This document shows positions 49,370 through 57,201 of a DNA stretch of 64,000 bases, piece after piece. Both the position numbers and the translations under genes were made by a program. The notes beneath the pieces were generated by a model. It was not told the DNA's origin, did not search any database, and saw nothing but the letters and a program-made list of their open reading frames with translations. Origin of the DNA: Trinickia fusca (GTDB lineage Bacteria; Pseudomonadota; Gammaproteobacteria; Burkholderiales; Burkholderiaceae); assembly GCF_003628145.1 (NCBI RefSeq), contig NZ_RBZV01000009.1, positions 62,001 to 126,000 of the forward strand, read 5' to 3'. The first letter of the stretch is position 1; every line of letters begins with the position of its first letter.

Positions 49370-51709
49370 ATGCGATTTCATAGCTTGCGCGCGAGAATCG
49401 CGTTCGTCGTCGTGTTGCTGATGCTGGTGGCGCAAGCGGCGGCTTACGTCGTGATCAGCTCGGTGATTCAGAGCAATGCCGTCAGCAACGCCCAGGAGCA
49501 GCTTGGCGTGGCCGAGCGCGTCTTCAGGCAGGTCGTGCGCTCCAACAGCGAAAAGCTGACGCAGGCGGCGACCGTCGTCGCGGCGGACTTTGGCTTTCGC
49601 GAGGCGGTGGCGACACACGATGAGCGCACCGTCGTGTCCGCACTGAGGAACCACGGCAGCCGCATCCGCGCGGACCTCGTGATGCTGGCCGATCTCGACG
49701 GCAAGCTGATTGCCGATAGTCGCGGATACCTGCACGACGGCGAGCCGTTTCCGTTTCCAGGGCTCATGCGAACCGCGGCGAACAGAGGCAACCCATCGGC
49801 GATCGGCGTGATCGATGGGCGGCTTTACCAACTCGTCGCGGTGCCCGTCAAAGCGCCGCTGCCTGTCGCGTGGGTAGCGATGGGCTTTCTGATCGACGAC
49901 AGGATGGCCCGCGAAATGGCGAGCCTCATGTCGCTCGACGTGTCGTTTCTCGACCGGCGGCCGGACGGGCGCTGGGTTTCGCTGGCCAGCACCCTCGCAC
50001 AAAAACGAGCCCTGTATGCCAGCCCGACGGAAGTGGCCGACGACAGCTATGCGATGCGAGTGATGTCGTTGCCGTCCACGGGCGAGCCTGTGGATGTCGT
50101 GCTCCAGCGGTCGTTGAAGGCGGCGATGGCGCCGTTTCATCGACTGCAATCGGCGCTGCTCGTCATCACCTTGTCGGGCGTGTTGCTGTCGATTGCGGGC
50201 AGTATCTTCACAGCGCGAAGCGTGACGCAGCCGATTGCGGCGCTGATACGTTTCGCGCGGCGAGTCGGATCGGGCGATTACGCCGAACCGATCAAGGTCG
50301 AGCATCACGACGAAATCGGCGAACTCGCCCAGGCGTTCAATCATATGCAGGAGGGCATCTCCCGGCGCGAGCATCGGATCACGGAGCTGGCGTACACGGA
50401 CCGGCTGACGGGGCTGCCGAACCGCGCACTGTTCAGTGACAGGCTGCAGCAGACGATCGTCGAGGCGTTGCCGGACCAGCGTCCGTTCAGCGTCATGATG
50501 ATGGACCTCGATCGATTCAAGTACGTCAACGACACACTCGGTCACCCTATTGGCGACTTGCTGTTGCGGCAAGTCGCGGAGCGGCTGCGTACGACGTTAC
50601 CCGGCGACTCGGATCTGGTGGCCCGTCTCGGCGGCGACGAGTTCGCCGTGCTGCTGCCGAGCCACGATGCGGCCGGCGCGGAGCGTATCGCCGCTCGGAT
50701 CCTGAAGGCATTGGAACTGCCGATCATGATCGAGGAGCAGCCCGTCGATGTGGGTGCGAGCATCGGCATCGTCATGTTTCCGCACAACGGGACCGACATG
50801 AACGTTCTGCTGCGTCGCGCGGACATCGCGATGTATGTGGCGAAGCGGGCCAATTCGGGCTTGGCGCTATACGACGAGCGGCATGACGACAACGGCGCAG
50901 AGCGTCTGTCTTTGATGAGCGAGCTGCGTCAGGCGGTCGAGCACGATCAACTGATGCTCTACTACCAGCCGAAGGTCGACCTCGCGACGCACACCGTCAA
51001 ATTCGTCGAAGCGCTGGTCCGGTGGGACCATCCCACGCGGGGCTACGTGTCGCCCGATCAGTTCATTCCGTTTGCCGAGCAAACGGGGTATATCAAGGCG
51101 ATCTCGCATTGGGTCGCCGAGCAGGCGATCCGGCAATGCGCGGCTTGGCGGGCCGAAGGTATCGAGCTGGCGGTGTCCGTCAACGTGTCTGCGCGGGAGC
51201 TCATTCAGTCGTCGCTGCCCGATACGTTTTCGGCATTGCTGAAGAAATACGGCGTGCCCGCCGAGATGCTGTGGATCGAGATCACGGAGAGCGCGATCAT
51301 GGACGATCCGAATCACGCGATCCAGACGCTCGATCGGCTGCATGCGCTCGGCATTCGTCTCGCCATCGACGACTTCGGAACCGGTTATTCGTCGTTGTCG
51401 TACCTGAAGCGGATGCCGGTCGACGAACTGAAGATCGACAAGTCGTTCGTGATGGGCATGGTGCTGCACAGGGACGATGAGACGATCGTGCGCTCCACGA
51501 TCGATCTTGCGCACAACATGGGGTTGAAGGTCGTGGCGGAAGGCGTGGAGTCGGAGTTTGTCATGCGGCGGCTGGCGGAGCTTCGCTGCGACCTCGCGCA
51601 AGGGTTTCATTTGAGCCGGCCACTGCCGCCGTCCAAGCTCGAGGATTGGCTGCGGGAATGGCGCTGCGTGAATGGGGTTTCTTGCTTTGGCGTCGATCGG
51701 AGCTCATAG
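49370..51709 (+). CDS. Membrane GGDEF-EAL protein with periplasmic sensor and HAMP domain
   Basis: The protein has 779 aa. A first membrane helix (RIAFVVVLLMLVAQAAAYVV) is followed by a ~200-residue periplasmic sensor, a second helix (LLVITLSGVLLSIAGSIF) and HAMP. GGDEF (residues 421-425, in LGGDEFAVLLPSHD) and EAL (residues 547-549, in FVEALVRWDHPT) are both intact, so it could make and degrade c-di-GMP. The EAL domain also has IDDFGTGYSSLSYLKRMPVD. It starts at ATG 49370; a GTG at 49361 adjoins the upstream stop. Last gene of the globin-cupredoxin operon. Confidence 0.92.
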   Translation: MRFHSLRARIAFVVVLLMLVAQAAAYVVISSVIQSNAVSNAQEQLGVAERVFRQVVRSNSEKLTQAATVVAADFGFREAVATHDERTVVSALRNHGSRIRADLVMLADLDGKLIADSRGYLHDGEPFPFPGLMRTAANRGNPSAIGVIDGRLYQLVAVPVKAPLPVAWVAMGFLIDDRMAREMASLMSLDVSFLDRRPDGRWVSLASTLAQKRALYASPTEVADDSYAMRVMSLPSTGEPVDVVLQRSLKAAMAPFHRLQSALLVITLSGVLLSIAGSIFTARSVTQPIAALIRFARRVGSGDYAEPIKVEHHDEIGELAQAFNHMQEGISRREHRITELAYTDRLTGLPNRALFSDRLQQTIVEALPDQRPFSVMMMDLDRFKYVNDTLGHPIGDLLLRQVAERLRTTLPGDSDLVARLGGDEFAVLLPSHDAAGAERIAARILKALELPIMIEEQPVDVGASIGIVMFPHNGTDMNVLLRRADIAMYVAKRANSGLALYDERHDDNGAERLSLMSELRQAVEHDQLMLYYQPKVDLATHTVKFVEALVRWDHPTRGYVSPDQFIPFAEQTGYIKAISHWVAEQAIRQCAAWRAEGIELAVSVNVSARELIQSSLPDTFSALLKKYGVPAEMLWIEITESAIMDDPNHAIQTLDRLHALGIRLAIDDFGTGYSSLSYLKRMPVDELKIDKSFVMGMVLHRDDETIVRSTIDLAHNMGLKVVAEGVESEFVMRRLAELRCDLAQGFHLSRPLPPSKLEDWLREWRCVNGVSCFGVDRSS

Positions 51710-51829
51710 CCGCTCATGGAGGTGGAGGGTAGCTGGTGTTCTACTCCACCGCTTCGCCATGGCCGTCACCCAAGCATCACGGATTGATTGTGACGTCCTC
51801 GCACCATCCTCGCACTGCAATATCCGCAA

Positions 51830-53116
51830 TCAGGAAACCGGCAACCGCACCGTAGCAGACAGCCCCCCGCCACTGCGCAGCGCCAGATCGAGCCTTCCGC
51901 CATGCTGACGCGCAATGCGCTCAGCGATCGCCAAACCGAGCCCCGTGCCGCGTGGCCTACCCTCCTGCTCGACGCGCCGGAACGGCCGCTTGAGCAGCGT
52001 CAGCATCGCTTCGGGAACGCCAGGGCCCGCATCCTCGACGCCCACCACCACGAAGCCCGGCTCCCTGTGCGTGCGCACCGCCAGCCCCACGCGCCCGTAC
52101 ACCGTGGCGTTATGCATGAGGTTCATCAGCAGACGCAGCATCCCGACGGGACGAAACGCGATCTCCGGCAGCGGCTCGAGCGATAACTCGAATGTATGAC
52201 CGAGGCCCGCATAGTCGGCGGCAAGCTGCTCGATCAGCGCGTTCAAATCGCCGGGCGTGCTCTGCTCGCTGTCCCAGCCCCGCGCGAAGTCGATGAATTG
52301 CTCGACGATCGCGTCGATCTCCGCGACGAAGCGCTCCGCGCTCGCGGCGGGCGCATCGAATGCTTCCGGCGCGGCGATCGCCATGCGCAGTTTCGTCAGC
52401 GGTGTGCGGATGTCATGCGAAATGCCCGCAAGCATCTCGGCCCGGGTCGCATCCATCTCGGCGAGCGACGCGACCATCCGATTGAAGGCGTCGGCGACCG
52501 TCGCGAGCTCCGTCGGCCCGTCGGCAGGCACTGCGTCCGGCCACGCGCCGCGCTCGACTGTGGCCGCGGCGCGCACAAGACGCTGCAAGGGAATCGACGT
52601 ATCGCGCTGGATCAGCCACGCGCCCAACGCCGGAAACATCCCGAAAGCGAGCAGCATACAAACGATGCTCCACGGCAACAGTCGCCCGATCGTGGGCGGC
52701 GCGGACAAGACGATCCAGTAATGCGTGCCGTCGATTTCGAGCCTGAGCCAGATGCGGCGCTGCTCGCCGTCTTCCCAGCGCACTTGCGTGCCGGACGGCA
52801 GCCGCTCGCGCAGACTGATCAGAAAGCGCCGTGCCATCAAGGTGCGAGGCAGCTCATGCGAATCGGTCATGGGCGTGGCCAGCCCGCCGCCGTTCATCGC
52901 GGCGACAGCTCGGCCGCGCTCGGGCTCGTGCAGCGCTGTCAACAGGCGCTCGACCGTCGCGGTTTGCGAGGCGATGAGCGACGCGGCCTCGTCGATTCTC
53001 GGTTGCTGCATGAAGACGAAAAACACCATGAAAGTCGTGAGCTGGCTTGCCACGACCACGAGGATCAGCAACAGCAGATTGCGTTCGAGCAGCGAATGCG
53101 GCCAGGGCATCCTCAC
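51830..53116 (-). CDS. EnvZ-like sensor histidine kinase
   Basis: The protein has 428 aa. Two membrane helices (NLLLLILVVVASQLTTFMVF; PWSIVCMLLAFGMFPALGAW) flank a periplasmic domain. A HAMP-like region precedes the H-box SHDIRTPLTKLRMAI, and the ATPase part has MHNATVYGR, DAGPGVP and GTGLGLAIAERIARQHGG. It pairs with the response regulator, whose stop overlaps its start. The signal is unknown. It is the last gene of a leftward run of envelope genes. Confidence 0.93.
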   Translation of the reverse strand: MRMPWPHSLLERNLLLLILVVVASQLTTFMVFFVFMQQPRIDEAASLIASQTATVERLLTALHEPERGRAVAAMNGGGLATPMTDSHELPRTLMARRFLISLRERLPSGTQVRWEDGEQRRIWLRLEIDGTHYWIVLSAPPTIGRLLPWSIVCMLLAFGMFPALGAWLIQRDTSIPLQRLVRAAATVERGAWPDAVPADGPTELATVADAFNRMVASLAEMDATRAEMLAGISHDIRTPLTKLRMAIAAPEAFDAPAASAERFVAEIDAIVEQFIDFARGWDSEQSTPGDLNALIEQLAADYAGLGHTFELSLEPLPEIAFRPVGMLRLLMNLMHNATVYGRVGLAVRTHREPGFVVVGVEDAGPGVPEAMLTLLKRPFRRVEQEGRPRGTGLGLAIAERIARQHGGRLDLALRSGGGLSATVRLPVS

Positions 53117-53892
53117 GGTTCGAACTCCGCCACGAGCATGTAGCCCAAGCCCCAGACGGTACGGATATGGCGCGGCGACGACGCATCGGCTTCGATGGCT
53201 TGCCGCAGACGCAGCACCTGCACGTCGACGCTGCGCGTGCTCGCGTCGTAGTTCGGCCCACGGGCGCGTTCGATCAGGTGCGCGCGGCTGACCGGGCGGT
53301 TCGGCGTTTGCGCGAGTGCGGCAAGCAGGCGCATTTCGGCCTGGCCGACCTCGACCTGGCCACCATCGAGCCGTGACAATGCCTGGCGCCCGACATCGAG
53401 GCGATACTCGCCGAAGCGCAGGATCGCGGTGTCGCCTTCCTGCTGGGCACCGTCGCGCGCGTCGTGCTGGCGCCGCGCAAGCTGCTGGCGGCGCAGGATC
53501 GCGCGGATGCGCGCGAGCAACTCGCTCGGCAGAAACGGCTTGGCGAGATAATCGTCGGCCCCGAACTCGAGCCCTACCACGCGATCGACCGGATCGCCGC
53601 GCGCGGTGAGCATCAGGATCGGAATGGTTTGCCTTTGGGCGCGCAGGCGCCGGCAGATCGACAAGCCGTCCTCGTCGGGCATCATGATGTCGAGGATCAG
53701 CAGATCGTAGGGCTGACGTTCGAGAAAGGCGTCCAACTGCGCGCTGCTTTTTGCCGTGCGCACTTCGAAACCATGCGAAGCGAGATAACGCTCCAGCATG
53801 TTGCGGATTTCGGCCTCGTCGTCCAGCACGATGAGGCGGCCCTGGCGCGTCTCTCCGGTGGCGGAATCGACGTTCGACGTAGTGGCGGACAA
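53113..53892 (-). CDS. OmpR-family response regulator
   Basis: The protein has 259 aa. The receiver domain has LDDEAEIR and the phospho-acceptor Asp in LLILDIMMPDEDG, with LTARGD and the switch Lys in YLAKPF. The C-terminal winged HTH has GQAEMRLLAALAQTPNRPVS and VDVQVLRLRQAIE. An N-terminal tail of ~18 residues (MSATTSNVDSATGETRQG) is not family-typical. It overlaps the kinase gene by 4 bases and is read after a 52-base gap from the EF-hand gene. Confidence 0.94.
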   Translation of the reverse strand: MSATTSNVDSATGETRQGRLIVLDDEAEIRNMLERYLASHGFEVRTAKSSAQLDAFLERQPYDLLILDIMMPDEDGLSICRRLRAQRQTIPILMLTARGDPVDRVVGLEFGADDYLAKPFLPSELLARIRAILRRQQLARRQHDARDGAQQEGDTAILRFGEYRLDVGRQALSRLDGGQVEVGQAEMRLLAALAQTPNRPVSRAHLIERARGPNYDASTRSVDVQVLRLRQAIEADASSPRHIRTVWGLGYMLVAEFEP

Positions 53893-53944
53893 ACCTTCCT
53901 CGAATCAGATAAACGGATAGAACCGCGGGCGGGCTGACGGGCGA

Positions 53945-54223
53945 TTACTGCCGATGCTGGGCAAAGAACTGCTCGATGTCGGCGACCGTCACGTAGCCTT
54001 TATGCGTCGCATCGATCTGGTCGAAATACTTTGCCACGTGCGGCATGCCGGCCTGCGCCTCGGCTAGTGTCAGCTTGCCGTCGTGGTTGGTGTCGGCGGC
54101 GGCAAACCGGTTTTCCAGCTCTTGCTGCAATGGACGTTGCCCCTGCGCTACAGCGCTTGCTACGAACACGAATGGCACAACGAGCGTTGCGGCCAGCGTC
54201 AAGCATACATGTTTCAGTTTCAT
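53945..54223 (-). CDS. Small secreted EF-hand calcium-binding protein
   Basis: The protein has 92 aa, with a signal peptide (MKLKHVCLTLAATLVVPFVF, cleavage near AVAQ). EF-hand 1 is DTNHDGKLTLAE (residues 44-55) with Asp, Asn, Asp and Glu in ligand positions. A second loop DATHKGYVTVAD is degenerate. GGAGAAAGAA precedes the ATG. It lies 52 bases before the response regulator on the same strand, suggesting a calcium link, which is inference. Confidence 0.82.
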   Translation of the reverse strand: MKLKHVCLTLAATLVVPFVFVASAVAQGQRPLQQELENRFAAADTNHDGKLTLAEAQAGMPHVAKYFDQIDATHKGYVTVADIEQFFAQHRQ

Positions 54224-54258
54224 TTCTTTCTCCGCGAAAAAACGGGTGGTGAAAAAAT

Positions 54259-54783
54259 TCAATACGGCACGTAGTAATAAGGTTGCGTCGTGTAGACCAC
54301 CGCAGGTGCCGGCGCAATCAGAGCAGGCGCTGCTGGCGTGGCGATCGTGTCGCCCTTCGTCGTGATGCACTGCGCGTACGCGTCGTCGTATTGCCGCTGG
54401 AGGGCGGCTTCGCTTTGCTGATGCTGCTGTCCGCCGACCGCCGAGCCGAACAGCAAGCCGGCGCCCGCGCCAATGGCCGCACCCACGCCGGCACTGCCGG
54501 TGCCCGCTCCGATCAGGGCGCCGGCTGCTGCGCCGGCGGCCGTGCCGAGCGCCGGCCCCGCCGCGCCCGATTGGGCCACGGGATGCGAGGCGACGATCGG
54601 ATCGACGATCTGCGACGCGTAGGTGCGGCAACTGTAGTCGTCCTGCTGGAACTCAGTCAGCGCCTTGCCTTTCGCGGGTAGTGCTGTGACGGTCGGATAG
54701 CTCGGCGGCACCACTGCGCAGCCGGCCAGTGCGAACAGTGCCAGGCCGAAAACGAGGGGGCGGGTCAGGCGCGGTGCATTCAT
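54259..54783 (-). CDS. Glycine-zipper outer-membrane-type lipoprotein
   Basis: The protein has 174 aa. The lipobox ALAGC ends at Cys22 region (LFALAGCAVVPP). The centre is a glycine/alanine-rich zipper (LGTAAGAAAGALIGAGTGSA, GVGAAIGAGAGLLFGSAVGG), as in SlyB/YMGG-type membrane-associated proteins. It ends with an aromatic-rich tail (QPYYYVPY). Function unknown. It lies 35 bases upstream of the EF-hand gene. Confidence 0.8.
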   Translation of the reverse strand: MNAPRLTRPLVFGLALFALAGCAVVPPSYPTVTALPAKGKALTEFQQDDYSCRTYASQIVDPIVASHPVAQSGAAGPALGTAAGAAAGALIGAGTGSAGVGAAIGAGAGLLFGSAVGGQQHQQSEAALQRQYDDAYAQCITTKGDTIATPAAPALIAPAPAVVYTTQPYYYVPY

Positions 54784-54845
54784 GATGTCCGGATGAGGTT
54801 CTGATGAGAGAGGGTGAAAAACGGCTTTCGAAGCGGGGCTAAGAC

Positions 54846-55661
54846 TCAGAAGCGGTAAGCGGCCCCGAGCGAGCCGAACACGCTCGCACGCCGCTCGACG
54901 ACCGGGCTGTTTGCCGCATCGCCAACCAGCGTGTCGACACCGAGTGCCGCTCGCGCCGACCAGTGCGCGTTGAAACTGTGCTCGACCGTCACTTTGAGGT
55001 CGACGCGGGAAAAGCCCGCCGATGGCGAATACACCGACAGGTGCGCCGAGCTGTTGGCCGCTTGTTCGCCGTCGATGCCGAACGCCGTCTGTTCCGCCGC
55101 GCCGTTGGCCCATACCGTGTCGGCCGAGACCGTGACGCGGTCGCGCGGCATGGCGAGCATCGTGTAGCCCACTCCGAACGTGACCTGATTGCCATAGCCC
55201 GCATGCGCCGATTGCAGGAAGCGCACCTGCGCGCTCGCCGGGCCCGCGTGCCAGCGGACGAACGCGCCAACCTGAGGCGAGGTCGCGATGTTGCCGGTGC
55301 CGCTCAGAATGGCTGCGTCGCCTTCTCTGCGGCCGATGCCGACGCCGATCAGCGGCCCGACGGCGACGTGCGGCCCCAGCGGATAGGCAATGCCGCCGAC
55401 AAGCCCGTCGACAAAGTAGGTCGGAGCCGAGGCCGAGGGGCTCTTGAACGATAGCGTTGGCAGCGGCACCAGACGATATGCGCTGGAGCCCTGGTAGCGC
55501 GGTAGGGCAGTCAGATCGATGCCGATGCTGTTGGCGGTGGGCTGCTGCGCGAGCGCGCAACTGCCATAGGTGATCGTGCCGGCAACGAATGCTGCGCCGA
55601 GCATGGTGCGATAACGTGCAATACGCGACGACGGGAGCGGCTTGAGGCAATTGACGGACAT
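54846..55661 (-). CDS. MipA/OmpV-family outer membrane protein
   Basis: The protein has 271 aa. It begins MSVNCLKPLPSSRIARYRTM and has a hydrophobic signal segment (GAAFVAGTITYGSCALA). The mature part (IGIDLTALPRYQGSSAYRLV, LPTLSFKS) resembles MipA/OmpV beta-barrels. It ends with the aromatic terminal FGSLGAAYRF expected of BAM substrates. A TTG six bases upstream is less likely. Such genes often sit next to an OmpR/EnvZ-like pair, as here, and can respond to envelope stress. Confidence 0.85.
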   Translation of the reverse strand: MSVNCLKPLPSSRIARYRTMLGAAFVAGTITYGSCALAQQPTANSIGIDLTALPRYQGSSAYRLVPLPTLSFKSPSASAPTYFVDGLVGGIAYPLGPHVAVGPLIGVGIGRREGDAAILSGTGNIATSPQVGAFVRWHAGPASAQVRFLQSAHAGYGNQVTFGVGYTMLAMPRDRVTVSADTVWANGAAEQTAFGIDGEQAANSSAHLSVYSPSAGFSRVDLKVTVEHSFNAHWSARAALGVDTLVGDAANSPVVERRASVFGSLGAAYRF

Positions 55662-55778
55662 GAGCAATAAACGGTGAGTCAGACTGAGTGTGATGGGAAG
55701 CGAGCATCGGACGAGGGGCGCGTCCGTTCGCGGCAGACGAGGTGGCTGCGCGCGATCGATGACCGAGCGGGAGGCGTG

Positions 55779-56606
55779 TTACGTCGAGGCTCGGGGGGCA
55801 TTGATCGCCGCCGCGGGGGCGGGCGTTGGTGTCGCCACCAGCGGCGGCACGGCGGGCGGGGGCACGATCACAGGTGGCAACACGACGACAGGCGCGGGCG
55901 CGACTACAGGCGGCAACACGGCCACAGGCGGCAGCACTGCCACGGCAGGTCCGGTAGTCACGATACCCACTCTCGGCGGGCCGGCCACCGTCACACCGCC
56001 CGTCACGACGGTGTTGCCATGCGGTCCCGTCACGCTGTGGCTGCTTGCGACGACGCCCGGCGCTACGCGAACCGCGGTATTCGTATGGCTGACGGTACGG
56101 CTGTCCGGACCGGAGGTCGTCGCGGAGTGGGTGCACCACACGTAGCCGCAATTCGTGGCGGCCGAATGGCTGTAGGTGCCGTTCGGGCCGCTTACCGTTC
56201 GGGATGACGAGAACTGTCCGAGCGCCGACCGCGTGACGCTGCTCGACGCGTCGATCGTCCGTCCGTTCGGGCCGGTCACGCTGTTGCTGCGCGCACACGT
56301 TCCGCCGCTGCAACTGGTCGTGCCGCCATGGACATACTGGCCGCCGTCCGGGCCGACCGCTGTTCCCGAGTGCGTGAATTGCCCGGGACCTGTGCGTGCG
56401 ACGGTGCCGCGGTTCGTCGTCAGTCCGCCGAACGGACCGATCGCACCTCCCTCGTGCGTGCAGCTGCCGCCGCTGCAGGAGGCGAAACCCGCGCGGTGAT
56501 AGGCGGTGCGCAAAGCGAAAGCCTCGTACCGGAAGACGCCCGCGTGGGCCGGATTGCCGGCGAACAATAGCAACAGAGAGGCGGCGGTTAGGGCAACGTT
56601 TCTCAT
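55779..56606 (-). CDS. Exported protein with three ~54-residue Cys/GPNG repeats and Pro/Val-rich tail
   Basis: The protein has 275 aa with a signal peptide (MRNVALTAASLLLLFAGNPA, cleavage near HAG). Three repeats start with a Cys pair: CSGGSC at 44-49, CSGGTC at 99-104 and CGYVWC at 153-158. Each continues with one or two GPxG elements (GPFGG, GPDGG; GPNGR, GPNGT; GPDSR, GPHGN). Residues ~209-275 are Pro/Val/Ala-rich low complexity. I do not recognise the family. The paired cysteines suggest small disulfide loops. It is the first gene of the leftward envelope run, with a strong GAGGGG-type leader not obvious. Confidence 0.75.
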   Translation of the reverse strand: MRNVALTAASLLLLFAGNPAHAGVFRYEAFALRTAYHRAGFASCSGGSCTHEGGAIGPFGGLTTNRGTVARTGPGQFTHSGTAVGPDGGQYVHGGTTSCSGGTCARSNSVTGPNGRTIDASSSVTRSALGQFSSSRTVSGPNGTYSHSAATNCGYVWCTHSATTSGPDSRTVSHTNTAVRVAPGVVASSHSVTGPHGNTVVTGGVTVAGPPRVGIVTTGPAVAVLPPVAVLPPVVAPAPVVVLPPVIVPPPAVPPLVATPTPAPAAAINAPRAST

Positions 56607-56730
56607 CAGGCAATCCCCCCGTCGGAGAAGTGGTGAAGTCGTGCCTCTAAGGTAAGTGAACGTCCCCGCACACGCTGTTAGCAATCGATGTCAAAAAATG
56701 TCGAGACTCGCGACGACCGTCATCAATACG

Positions 56731-56750
56731 ATTTCACCGGCACGTGAAAT
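56731..56750. promoter_or_regulatory. Palindrome ATTTCAC-N6-GTGAAAT in the divergent region
   Basis: Arms ATTTCAC (56731-56737) and GTGAAAT (56744-56750) with a 6-base centre lie in the 251 bases between the three-repeat protein gene and the Pro/Val-rich gene. A likely operator shared by both. Confidence 0.5.
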
Positions 56751-56857
56751 GAAACAGGACGACATATTTCTCCAACAGCTTTTCATCGCATGGCCGCTTA
56801 ATCTGGGTCGAAAGCTCGGCTGTAGCCGGCCTTTCACTGATCCGATAAGGACATGCC

Positions 56858-57154
56858 ATGAAACTGCGTTCTCTGTTCATTCTTGCGGGCAGTGCCCCGC
56901 TCGCTCTGATGGCGCAAGCCTCGTTCGCCGGCGTGGCCGTCGGGATTGCCGTGCGGCCGGCCCCCGTCGTGGCGGTCGCGCCGGTGCCGGTCTATGTGCC
57001 GCCGCCTGCCGTGGTGGTCGCACCCGCGCCCGTCGTGGTCGCACCGCCGGCCGTGATGGTCAGTCCTGCGTATGCCTATGCCGCGCCGGTCTATCCCGCG
57101 GTCACCGTGCGCGCGGGATTTTGGGGCGGGCACGGTGCTGTCGTCGTGCGCTGA
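56858..57154 (+). CDS. Small secreted Pro/Val-rich protein
   Basis: The protein has 98 aa. A signal peptide (MKLRSLFILAGSAPLALMAQ, then ASFAG) is followed by a Pro/Val/Ala-rich stretch (VAVAPVPVYVPPPAVVVAPA) and a short aromatic/Gly tail (AGFWGGHGAVVVR). AAGGACATGCC precedes the ATG. It is divergent from the three-repeat protein, whose C-terminal tail has similar Pro/Val composition. Function unknown. It converges with pbpC. Confidence 0.7.
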   Translation: MKLRSLFILAGSAPLALMAQASFAGVAVGIAVRPAPVVAVAPVPVYVPPPAVVVAPAPVVVAPPAVMVSPAYAYAAPVYPAVTVRAGFWGGHGAVVVR

Positions 57155-57201
57155 TCGGCCGTGCGGCCAGGCAACGCCGATCTGCGGGGGGCCGCCCCGC
57201 C

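Noticed and set aside
56739-56754. A parS-like sequence around GGCACGTGAAATG
   Set aside because: Only half of the palindrome fits the parS consensus; the left half fails, and the site is part of a different palindrome.
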